From assembly GCA_046753625.1 (NCBI GenBank), contig JBHHUB010000197.1, forward strand, positions 1 through 6,935: a DNA stretch of 6,935 nt. The letters are read 5' to 3'. The notes beneath the pieces were generated by a model. That model saw only the letters and a list, made by a program, of their open reading frames with translations. It searched no databases and was not told the origin of the DNA. Position 1 is the stretch's first letter, and each line of letters begins with the position of its first letter. A program made the position numbers and the translations under genes. Below are positions 1 through 5,403 of the stretch, piece by piece. The stretch is from JADFOB01 sp046753625. Lineage in GTDB: Bacteria; Planctomycetota; Phycisphaerae; UBA1845.

Positions 1-317
1 TTCGAGGATATCGCCGGCCTGAGATCCAAGCGCAGCGGGATCGGTATCGGCGGCGGCGGGATATTCTGATCGGCGGTTTGCGGAAAGCCGGCTGGCCGGT
101 CACGTCACCTGACGCGACTTTTTTCGTTTGGGCAAGGTGTCCGGAAGGTGACGAGTCGGACGAGGTGGCGATGCGGCTGCTGGATGAGGCGGACGTGGTC
201 GTCGTGCCCGGGTATGGGTTTGGCGAGACGGCGCGTGGCTTCGTTCGATTTGCGCTGACCGTAGAGGAAGTACGTACGGCGGAGGCCGTCGAGCGCATAG
301 CGAAGATGTCATGGTGA
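1..317 (+). CDS. PLP-dependent aminotransferase, class I/II (C-terminal part; 5' end outside window)
   Basis: The frame is open from the left edge (first full codon at position 3) to TGA at 315-317, giving about 104 residues of the C-terminal small domain. The pattern is that of fold-type I aminotransferases related to LL-diaminopimelate and alanine aminotransferases: a 'YRRRRDILIGGLRKAGW' helix, then 'PDATFFVWARCPEG', then 'VVVVPGYGFGE' and 'GFVRFALT'. In this family the arginine of the last motif binds the substrate alpha-carboxylate, and it is present. The PLP lysine and the N-terminal half lie upstream, so the substrate cannot be fixed: a DapL-like, alanine or aspartate enzyme are all possible. 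A TTG at 78 is internal to the domain and is not taken as a start. The stop overlaps the folK start by 7 nt, suggesting an operon with translational coupling. Family assignment is firm; the exact reaction is unknown. Confidence 0.85.
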   Translation, partial: RGYRRPEIQAQRDRYRRRRDILIGGLRKAGWPVTSPDATFFVWARCPEGDESDEVAMRLLDEADVVVVPGYGFGETARGFVRFALTVEEVRTAEAVERIAKMSW

Positions 318-883
318 CTTCGGAGGCCTACATCGGTTTGGGGGCCAACATGGGCGACCGTTGGTCGCGGATGCGTGTGGCTCTGTCCGCCCTTCATGCT
401 ACCGACGGCGTCGAGGTCGATTTTGGGTCGGGCATTTCGTCACTGTATGAGACGTCGCCGGTGGGTGGGCCGCCAGGGCAGCCGGACTACTTGAACGCGG
501 CGTGTCGCATTCATACTACGCGTACGCCGGAGGCATTGCTTGAAGCGCTGTTGGCGGTGGAATGCTCGCTTGGGCGGCGGCGTTGCGAAGTCGACGGACC
601 GCGGCGGATCGATCTGGATCTCCTGCTCTTCGGCGATGCCGTGGTCGATTCACCGGCGCTGAAGGTGCCGCATCCGCGCTTGCACATGCGTGGTTTCGTG
701 CTGTTTCCGCTGGCGGAGATTGCGGAGGATGTGCGCCACCCGGTGCTAGGTGAATCCATCGGTGCTTTGTACAAGAAATGGTCGTATACTCCGTCGCAAG
801 ACCTGGTGCGGCGGGTCGATCATTCCGGATGGGCCGCTGATTCAGAGCCGCGGGCGCCAGCCCTCGGACCACCCCCTTGGTAG
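311..883 (+). CDS. folK: 2-amino-4-hydroxy-6-hydroxymethyldihydropteridine pyrophosphokinase (HPPK)
   Basis: A cytoplasmic folate-pathway enzyme that transfers pyrophosphate from ATP to 6-hydroxymethyl-7,8-dihydropterin, giving the substrate of dihydropteroate synthase. The 190 residues show the HPPK layout: 'AYIGLGANMGDR' at the N terminus, 'YETSPVGGPPGQPDYLNAA' (46-64), the core 'GPRRIDLDLLLFG' (96-108) with the metal-binding Asp101 and Asp103 and Arg98, and 'VPHPRLHMRGFVLFPL' (119-134). Length is slightly above the E. coli protein (about 160) because of a poorly conserved tail of some 35 residues rich in Pro and Ala. The catalytic loop just before GPR reads 'RRRCEVD', so the usual Arg-Trp pair next to the GPR is Val-Asp here. 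The ATG start overlaps the upstream aminotransferase stop; there is no strong Shine-Dalgarno sequence, which fits coupling. No folP or folB is in view. Confidence 0.95.
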   Translation: MVTSEAYIGLGANMGDRWSRMRVALSALHATDGVEVDFGSGISSLYETSPVGGPPGQPDYLNAACRIHTTRTPEALLEALLAVECSLGRRRCEVDGPRRIDLDLLLFGDAVVDSPALKVPHPRLHMRGFVLFPLAEIAEDVRHPVLGESIGALYKKWSYTPSQDLVRRVDHSGWAADSEPRAPALGPPPW

Positions 884-902
884 CCGCAAGATCATCGCCT
901 GC

Positions 903-924
903 CCCACGTCCAATAGGACATGGG
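903..924. terminator. Hairpin between convergent folK and lpxB, possible bidirectional terminator
   Basis: The arms 903-911 (CCCACGTCC) and 916-924 (GGACATGGG) form a 9-bp stem with one C-A mismatch and a 4-nt AATA loop. It sits 19 nt past the folK stop and 43 nt past the lpxB stop, where a shared terminator would be expected. Neither side has a clear U-tract, so factor-independent termination is unproven; it may only protect 3' ends. Confidence 0.35.
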
Positions 925-967
925 CCACCCGGGCCGTCTTCGCTGGGCGTTTGGGGATGCGGATGGA

Positions 968-2119
968 TTATCCTTCCATCAGGTTCAGCAGAAGGGCGGC
1001 GGTGTTTTGGGAAGCGCTTTTGGTCTGCAGAGGTTTGAGCGCTGCGCTGAGTTCGCGCGTCACCTGCGTGCGCTGCTCGGGATGCCGCAGTAGCTCGATC
1101 GCGATTTCCGCGATCGGTTCGGTTGATCGGTAATAGGGCATGAACTCCGGGATGATCTCCCGTTGCGCGATGATGTTCGGTAGCGAAAGATACGGCGTCT
1201 TGATGATCCACCGGCCCAGGAGGTGGTAGATCAGCGGCGACGCGTTGTACATCACGATCAGGGGCTTACCCATCAGCGCCACTTCCAGCGAGGCCGTGCC
1301 CGACGCCACCAGCACCAGATCGGCCGCGGCAATGAGATCCCGGTGATGGTCACGGTAGGCGTTGATGGGCACCGGCGAACGCCGCAGCAGATCGCGCACC
1401 ACCGGCTCGACCCGCTCACCGGCGATGGAGACCCCGAATCGGGCTGCGGGTACGGCCTGGGCGATTCGCTCGGCCACCTCGATTTGCCCCGGCAGAACCT
1501 GCTCGACCACCTGCTTCCGCGAACCGGGCAGGATGGCTACGAAGAGATCGGCGTTTCCCCGGATATGTTTCACGGTTCGGTCGTCCGGCTTGGCTGCGTT
1601 TAGCGAATCGATCAGGGGATGGCCCACAAAGGTCGCGCGGACGCCTTGCTTTTGGAAATAGGATTCCTCGAAGGGCAGGATCGCGGCCACCCGATCCACG
1701 TTGTGGCGTAGTTGGTAGATGCGGTGTGCCCCCCAGGCCCAAAGCTGCGGGGCCACGTAATACAGAACCGCGTTTCCCAGGGCGTGGGCTTGCCCCGCCA
1801 AGGGCAAATGGAGCGTTGGAGAATCGATGACGACGACGGCGTCGACGTGGTTGTTCCTGAGGAACGCGGTGGCGGTCTTGAGCATGGTGTAGGCGTGCCC
1901 TGCCGCACCGAGGGCGTTGTGCAGCATGGCGGCGTGGGCGGTCATGTCGAAGAGGATTTCGCACGCGGCGTCCGCCATAGCGGGTCCGCCGTTGCCGACG
2001 AAGCGCGTCTTCGGGCGGACTTTGCGCACGGCCTGGATGAGGGCCGCGCCGTGCATGTCCGCGCTGGGCTCGGCGGCGCTGATGAGCACGAGCGGGTCGG
2101 CTTGGCGGTGGTAGTTCAT
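968..2119 (-). CDS. lpxB: Lipid-A-disaccharide synthase
   Basis: A GT19-family glycosyltransferase acting at the inner face of the cytoplasmic membrane. It joins UDP-2,3-diacylglucosamine and 2,3-diacylglucosamine-1-phosphate into the lipid A disaccharide. The 383-residue length matches the family (E. coli 382). Visible motifs in order: 'AAEPSAD' (15-21), 'VGNGGPAM' (41-48), 'VVVIDSPTLHLPLA' (95-108), 'YYVAPQLWAWG' (120-130), 'LPFEESYF' (148-155), 'VGHPLIDS' (165-172), 'ILPGSRKQVVE' (196-206), 'LVASGTASLE' (270-279) and 'YLSLPNIIA' (310-318). Asp99, Arg201 and Asn315 line up with residues known to matter in E. coli LpxB (Asp98, Arg201, Asn316). The N-terminal motif, usually GExSGD, has both glycines replaced by alanine here. 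The ATG at 2117-2119 has no strong ribosome-binding site. The gene implies an LPS-type outer membrane. It stands alone, with no lpxA/C/D neighbour, converging with folK and diverging from rpsB. Confidence 0.95.
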   Translation of the reverse strand: MNYHRQADPLVLISAAEPSADMHGAALIQAVRKVRPKTRFVGNGGPAMADAACEILFDMTAHAAMLHNALGAAGHAYTMLKTATAFLRNNHVDAVVVIDSPTLHLPLAGQAHALGNAVLYYVAPQLWAWGAHRIYQLRHNVDRVAAILPFEESYFQKQGVRATFVGHPLIDSLNAAKPDDRTVKHIRGNADLFVAILPGSRKQVVEQVLPGQIEVAERIAQAVPAARFGVSIAGERVEPVVRDLLRRSPVPINAYRDHHRDLIAAADLVLVASGTASLEVALMGKPLIVMYNASPLIYHLLGRWIIKTPYLSLPNIIAQREIIPEFMPYYRSTEPIAEIAIELLRHPEQRTQVTRELSAALKPLQTKSASQNTAALLLNLMEG

Positions 2120-2182
2120 GGCTCTGAGATCTGCCGGTCTGTCCGAAAAACGCCGTTGGATCGAATGCGTGCTTCGGGCGAA

Positions 2183-2211
2183 ACGCTACGAAACCGATGG
2201 GCTGCGGTCAA
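2183..2211 (-). promoter_or_regulatory. Candidate sigma70-type promoter for lpxB
   Basis: On the minus strand TTGACC (2206-2211) is followed after exactly 17 nt by TAGCGT (2183-2188). The -35 matches the consensus at five of six positions; the -10 is weaker. A start near 2176 would give a leader of about 57 nt before the lpxB ATG. This is the best match seen in the gap upstream of lpxB; it is a pattern call only. Confidence 0.35.
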
Positions 2212-2371
2212 TTGGGGGTGGTTTGTCGGGATTCTGAGAATCTCGGTTATCGGACGTTTGAGGTCCGGCGGGTGGTTGCTGTGAACACTGTCAGCTTGCG
2301 CCGTCGTGGGGCGTGGCCGGCCATTGCGGCATGGTGCTCCGGGGTGCTCGGGCAGAAGCGCATGGGAGCGG

Positions 2372-2408
2372 CGCGGCCTCAGACTCCGGTGTCGCGGCCG
2401 AGGCCGCG
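2372..2408. repeat. Competing GC-rich dyads in the lpxB-rpsB divergent gap
   Basis: The segment 2400-2408 (GAGGCCGCG) is the exact reverse complement of 2372-2380 (CGCGGCCTC), giving a 9-bp stem with a 19-nt loop. Part of the same right arm can instead pair locally: 2392-2398 with 2403-2409, a 7-bp stem with the loop CGAG. The structure lies upstream of the rpsB promoter candidate and outside both proposed transcripts, so a DNA-level operator or the remnant of a terminator is as likely as an RNA switch. The rest of the 370-nt gap (2120-2489) holds the two promoter candidates and no credible gene. Confidence 0.4.
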
Positions 2409-2451
2409 ATTCCCGGCAAGGCCGTCCAAAAAAAACCTCGGCAAAATGGTG

Positions 2452-2479
2452 TTGAATGGGTCGAATAATGTGGTACACT
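2452..2479 (+). promoter_or_regulatory. Candidate extended -10 sigma70 promoter for rpsB
   Basis: TTGAAT (2452-2457), a 16-nt spacer and TACACT (2474-2479), with a TG one base upstream of the -10 (2471-2472) that makes an extended -10 element. Just upstream is an A-rich run (2428-2435) that could act as an UP element. Transcription would start near 2486, giving a leader of about 70 nt before the TTG start codon. A local drop in GC content supports the call. Confidence 0.6.
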
Positions 2480-2543
2480 CACTCATTCGGTGTCGTTTGG
2501 CGTCTTAGTTTTCGACCGGCGCAGCGGTTTCGGTTTAGGAAAT

Positions 2544-2549
2544 GGAGGT
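2544..2549 (+). promoter_or_regulatory. Ribosome-binding site that fixes the rpsB TTG start
   Basis: A perfect GGAGGT stands 6 nt before TTG at 2556-2558. No other in-frame start nearby has such a site, and the protein from this TTG begins exactly where S2 homologues begin. The upstream in-frame GTG at 2490 falls next to the predicted transcription start and would add 22 residues unlike S2. Confidence 0.8.
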
Positions 2550-2555
2550 AGTTGC

Positions 2556-3434
2556 TTGGCTTCGGAGTTGGTACGTCGACTGGTAGATGCCGGAATTCAT
2601 TTCGGCCACCGCGCAAGCCGTTGGAATCCAAAAATGGCCCCATACATTTTTGGAAAGCGCAACACCATCCACATCATCGACATTCGCGAGACCGTCAAAG
2701 GTTTGGTTCGGGCGTCGAAGTTTCTCGCGCAGGTCGTGGCGAAAGGGGAGGATGTCCTTTTCGTCGGGACGAAGCGTCAGGCCCGCACCCACATTCGCCA
2801 GCAATCCGCGCGCGTGGGCATGCCGTTTGTGGCCGAACGGTGGCTCGGCGGCACGCTGACCAATTTCCGCACGATCCGTTCTCGTTTGGGTCGGTTGGAA
2901 GAGTTGGAGGCGGCTGAGGCGGACGGAACGGCTTTGGAGTACAGCAAGAAGATGATTGCCTCGCGGTCGCGCGAGCTAGGAAAGATTCAGCGCAACCTCG
3001 AGGGCATTCGCAACATGACGCGCCTGCCTGGAGCGTTGATCGTAGTGGACGTCGAGCGGGAGAAGAACGCCGTTCGCGAGGCGAAAATCCTCGGTATCCC
3101 CACGGTTTGCCTGATTGACACGGATTCGGACCCAGATTTGGCCGATCTTCCGATTCCGGGGAACGACGACGCCATGAGGGCGATCGAGCTCGTGCTGACG
3201 CAGTTGACGGACGCTATCGAGATGGGGCAAAGGGCGCGGAAAGCGGCTCCGGCGCAGGATGCTGAGTCCGATCAGGCTCCGCGCCGCCGATCGGCACGCC
3301 CGACGACCGCCCGCGCCGATGCAGAGCCGTCTTCGCCTGATGCGAACGTAGCGGCTGCTACGAACGCGCCGACCGGAGAATCGCACGGTGGTGTGACCAC
3401 GACGACCGCCCCCGAGCCGGAGCCTACGGCTTAG
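2556..3434 (+). CDS. rpsB: 30S ribosomal protein S2 with C-terminal low-complexity extension
   Basis: S2 binds 16S rRNA at the head-body junction of the small subunit and, in well-studied bacteria, is needed for loading S1. The 292 residues begin 'MASELVRRLVDAGIHFGHR' and carry the hallmark stretches 'RWNPKMAPYIFGKRN' (22-36), 'VLFVGTKRQA' (67-76), 'RWLGGTLTNFRTI' (95-107), 'LPGALIVVDVEREKNAVREA' (157-176), 'LGIPTVCLIDTDSDP' (179-193) and 'IPGNDDAMRAI' (200-210). The globular domain ends near residue 228. It is followed by about 64 residues rich in Ala, Pro, Thr, Ser, Arg and Glu with no expected fold, so the protein is about 50 residues longer than E. coli S2 (241). The TTG start was chosen because of the perfect GGAGGT at 2544-2549. 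It heads the rpsB-tsf-pyrH-frr block and has its own promoter candidate at 2452. Confidence 0.97.
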   Translation: MASELVRRLVDAGIHFGHRASRWNPKMAPYIFGKRNTIHIIDIRETVKGLVRASKFLAQVVAKGEDVLFVGTKRQARTHIRQQSARVGMPFVAERWLGGTLTNFRTIRSRLGRLEELEAAEADGTALEYSKKMIASRSRELGKIQRNLEGIRNMTRLPGALIVVDVEREKNAVREAKILGIPTVCLIDTDSDPDLADLPIPGNDDAMRAIELVLTQLTDAIEMGQRARKAAPAQDAESDQAPRRRSARPTTARADAEPSSPDANVAAATNAPTGESHGGVTTTTAPEPEPTA

Positions 3435-3660
3435 ATGTAGCGGCATAGATGTTTTTGGAACGGGACCGGCCGGATCGAGTCATCCCTACCGGCCAGACGT
3501 GAAAGAATCACCCGCGCGATCAGGGCAGGCCGATCCAGCAGGTTTGCGGATTGCCGCCCGCCCTTTTCCCAACAGCGTACCTATCGTTCCTGTGTGTTAT
3601 TTGCGGCGTTTTTCGCCTCCTCGGGGCGAATGCAGTTTGAGATGGGAAGGTATCGAGACA
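3435..3660 (+). other. rpsB-tsf intergenic leader with two hairpins
   Basis: This 226-nt gap is long for an rpsB-tsf pair. An open frame runs through part of it into tsf (from GTG at 3499), but the added residues do not resemble EF-Ts. Two dyads are visible. In the first, GGCCGG at 3468-3473 pairs with CCGGCC at 3489-3494 across a 15-nt loop that contains a further GGAT/ATCC match. In the second, TTCGCC at 3612-3617 pairs with GGCGAA at 3625-3630, with a U-G and a C-G pair possible inside, ending 13 nt before the GGGAAGG ribosome-binding site (3644-3650). Neither is followed by a U-tract. RNA processing, attenuation or translational control are possible; no convincing internal promoter was found. 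Confidence 0.45.
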
Positions 3661-4494
3661 ATGGCAGCAATCACTGCTCAGATGGTCAAGGAGCTGCGGG
3701 CCAAGACTGACTTGCCGATGATGGAATGCAAGAAGGCCCTGACGGAAAACAGCGGGGACATCGCCGCCGCGATGGACTGGCTCCGGCAGAAGCACAAGGG
3801 CAAGCTCGAAGAGCGATCCGACAAGGCAACCGGCGAAGGACGGATCGCCGTCTACATCAATGAGTCCAAAAAGACGGGTGCGATCGTATCATTGCAATGC
3901 GAGACGGCTCCGGTAGCGAGGAACGAGTTGTTCATCGCTCTGGCCGAGGCGTTCGCGGCCAAGACCGCGAGAGGCGACGAAGACCGGCCCGATCCGGAAG
4001 CGCTGCGTCAAGACCCGGAACTCGAGAAGCAGTTTACCGACGTATTCGGCAAGATGCGCGAGAACATGAACCTCAAGGAATGTCGCCGGGTCAAGGGCGA
4101 GTATCTTGCTTCCTATGTTCACCACGACGGCAAATCCGGTGTTCTGCTGGCGCTCGACGCCGTTCCCAATTCGGAAAAAGCGATTGGTGCCGACTTGTGC
4201 ATGCACGCCATGTTTACCAAGCCGCTGGCCATCGAGCGCAGCGGCGTGCCCGAGGAGGAAGTCGAGAAGGTTCGCTCGATGGCGGAAACGGTTGCCAAAG
4301 AGGGGGGCAAGCCGGAGAGTATCGTGGAGAAGATCGTTACCGGAAAGGTCAACGCCTTTTTTGGCGAGCGCGTGCTGCTGGAGCAGATTCACGTGAAGAC
4401 CGACGACTACCCGAAGATGAAAATCGGCGACGTTTTGAAGAGCGCCGGTGTCGGCACGGTGACGGCCCTGGAAATCATGACGATCGGTCAATGA
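3661..4494 (+). CDS. tsf: Translation elongation factor Ts
   Basis: EF-Ts is the guanine-nucleotide exchange factor that releases GDP from EF-Tu in the cytoplasm. The 277 residues are near the E. coli length of 283. The N-terminal UBA-like module is 'ITAQMVKELRAKTDLPMMECKKALTENSGD' in part (residues 4-33), followed by 'AMDWLRQK' and 'GRIAVYI'. The core domain contains 'VSLQCETAPVARNELF' (76-91), and the C-terminal part has 'KPLAIERSGVPEEEVEK' (187-203), 'IVTGKVNAFFGERVLLEQ' (225-242) and 'IGDVLKSAGV' (255-264). The stretch usually reading QTDFVA, whose Asp-Phe contacts EF-Tu in E. coli, is ETAPVA here. The first signature also has Pro where Gly or Ser is usual. ATG 3661 was chosen because the protein starts there in step with homologues, 10 nt after GGGAAGG. 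A strong terminator follows 15 nt after the stop. Confidence 0.96.
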   Translation: MAAITAQMVKELRAKTDLPMMECKKALTENSGDIAAAMDWLRQKHKGKLEERSDKATGEGRIAVYINESKKTGAIVSLQCETAPVARNELFIALAEAFAAKTARGDEDRPDPEALRQDPELEKQFTDVFGKMRENMNLKECRRVKGEYLASYVHHDGKSGVLLALDAVPNSEKAIGADLCMHAMFTKPLAIERSGVPEEEVEKVRSMAETVAKEGGKPESIVEKIVTGKVNAFFGERVLLEQIHVKTDDYPKMKIGDVLKSAGVGTVTALEIMTIGQ

Positions 4495-4509
4495 TGGACT
4501 GACTCTTCG

Positions 4510-4531
4510 GGGCCGAAAGGCCCTTTTTTTT
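4510..4531 (+). terminator. Rho-independent terminator after tsf
   Basis: A 5-bp GC stem (GGGCC 4510-4514, GGCCC 4519-4523) closed by a GAAA tetraloop is followed directly by eight T (4524-4531). G4509 can add a G-U pair with the first T. This is the clearest terminator in the window. It lies 15 nt after the tsf stop and only 29 nt before the pyrH ATG, so it either ends an rpsB-tsf transcript or works as a partial terminator or attenuator in front of pyrH. Confidence 0.9.
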
Positions 4532-4560
4532 GTGCCCGCAGTACGCGAGGATGGTTGGCG

Positions 4561-5283
4561 ATGGCCGAACCCAAGTATCGACGAGTGGTCCTGAAGGTTA
4601 GTGGAGAGGCGCTTTGCGGTGAGGGGAAGGGCGGGATCGACGGCGCGGCGCTCGGGTTCTTGGCCAAAGAAATCAAGCAGGTCGCCGACTTGGGCGTGGA
4701 GATTTGCCTGGTCGTGGGCGGGGGCAACCTCGTTCGCGGCAGCGTGATTGCGCGGCAGGCGCCGATTGAAGAGACGACCGGCCACTACATGGGCATGCTC
4801 GCCACGGTGATCAACGCGATTGCCGTTCAGGATACGCTTGAATCGATCGGGGTTCGGACGCGGGTTCAAAGCGCTTTGGGAATCGATCGGGTGTGCGAAC
4901 AGTTCATTCGCCGTCGGGCTATTCGCCACCTGGAGAAGAAGCGGGTGGTCATTTTTGCGGCCGGTACGGGCAACCCCTTTGTCACCACGGACACCGGCGC
5001 GGCGCTGCGTGCGGCGGAAGTGCGGGCGGATGCCTTGCTCAAAGCGACCAAGGTGGACGGCGTGTACAGCGCCGATCCGAAGGCCGATCCGCAAGCCAAG
5101 CGCCTCGAGCATTTGACCTATGACGAGGCCATGCAGCGTCGCCTCGGCGTCATGGACGTCAGCGCGTTCGATATGTGCCAACGAAGCGGAGTCCCGATCG
5201 TGGTGCTTGATCTTTGGAAGGCGGGCAACATGCGGGCCGTGGTCTTGGGCGAGAGCGTCGGCACGCGGATCGACGCCGGGTGA
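4561..5283 (+). CDS. pyrH: UMP kinase
   Basis: PyrH phosphorylates UMP to UDP with ATP in the cytoplasm and belongs to the amino-acid-kinase fold, unlike eukaryotic UMP kinases; bacterial forms are hexamers controlled by GTP and UTP. The 240-residue length matches E. coli (241). Motifs in order: 'VVLKVSGEALCG' (9-20), 'CLVVGGGNLVRG' (49-60), 'HYMGMLATVINAIAVQDTLE' (75-94), 'IFAAGTGNPFVTTDTGAALR' (131-150), 'LLKATKVDGVYSADPKADP' (159-177), 'LTYDEAM' (185-191) and 'VMDVSAFDMC' (198-206). ATG 4561 is preferred: GAGG at 4547-4550 is 10 nt upstream, whereas an in-frame TTG at 4555 would leave only 4 nt and add two residues. Its place between tsf and frr is the common bacterial order, but here a terminator separates it from tsf and 120 nt separate it from frr. 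Confidence 0.97.
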   Translation: MAEPKYRRVVLKVSGEALCGEGKGGIDGAALGFLAKEIKQVADLGVEICLVVGGGNLVRGSVIARQAPIEETTGHYMGMLATVINAIAVQDTLESIGVRTRVQSALGIDRVCEQFIRRRAIRHLEKKRVVIFAAGTGNPFVTTDTGAALRAAEVRADALLKATKVDGVYSADPKADPQAKRLEHLTYDEAMQRRLGVMDVSAFDMCQRSGVPIVVLDLWKAGNMRAVVLGESVGTRIDAG

Positions 5284-5316
5284 GCCGCGCTCGGCCCGTG
5301 GCGTACGCACGCGTTA

Positions 5317-5345
5317 AGACCGGCTTGTCGCCGGTGGGCCGGTCT
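5317..5345. repeat. Dyad overlapping the frr promoter candidate
   Basis: AGACCGGC (5317-5324) and GCCGGTCT (5338-5345) are perfect 8-nt inverted repeats 13 nt apart. ACCGGC of the left arm can alternatively pair with GCCGGT at 5330-5335 (loop of 5), so two hairpins exclude each other. The dyad brackets the proposed -35 of frr, an arrangement fitting an operator. On a pyrH read-through transcript it would be a hairpin 33 nt after the pyrH stop. There is no U-tract directly after it. Confidence 0.5.
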
Positions 5346-5353
5346 GGTACACC
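5325..5353 (+). promoter_or_regulatory. Candidate promoter for frr
   Basis: TTGTCG (5325-5330), a 17-nt spacer and TACACC (5348-5353), with TG at 5345-5346 forming an extended -10. The 8-mer TGGTACAC (5345-5352) also occurs in the rpsB promoter candidate (2471-2478). A start near 5360 would give a leader of about 44 nt. The -10 departs from consensus, so this is a moderate call. Confidence 0.4.
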
Positions 5354-5403
5354 TACCGGCTTGGAGGGGAAAGGGGGGGCTCGTTTTTCTTGGAGTTGCC
5401 GCA

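Noticed and set aside
516..1211. A 231-codon minus-strand frame over folK and the 3' end of lpxB
   Set aside because: It lies out of frame with lpxB and opposite folK; the composition is shadow-like and no motifs are present.
2116..2478. A 120-codon minus-strand frame in the lpxB-rpsB gap (and a 103-codon plus-strand frame at 2197-2508)
   Set aside because: Arg/Pro-rich low-complexity products, no ribosome-binding site of note, and overlap with the promoter candidates of both flanking genes.
2490..2555. A longer rpsB start at GTG 2490
   Set aside because: The added 22 residues do not resemble S2, the codon sits at the predicted transcription start, and TTG 2556 has a perfect GGAGGT upstream.
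3499..3660. A longer tsf start at GTG 3499
   Set aside because: The additional 54 residues are unlike EF-Ts, while ATG 3661 has a ribosome-binding site and starts in step with homologues.
3889..5310. A 473-codon open frame on the minus strand across tsf and pyrH
   Set aside because: It is antisense to two well-supported genes, its product is Arg/His/Ala-rich with no family pattern, and long antisense frames are expected in GC-rich coding DNA.
2515..5360. ACCGGC as a shared regulatory motif in the leaders of rpsB, tsf and frr
   Set aside because: The hexamer is equally present inside genes (for example around 651, 1371, 1419, 3983, 4778 and 4994), as expected for this base composition.
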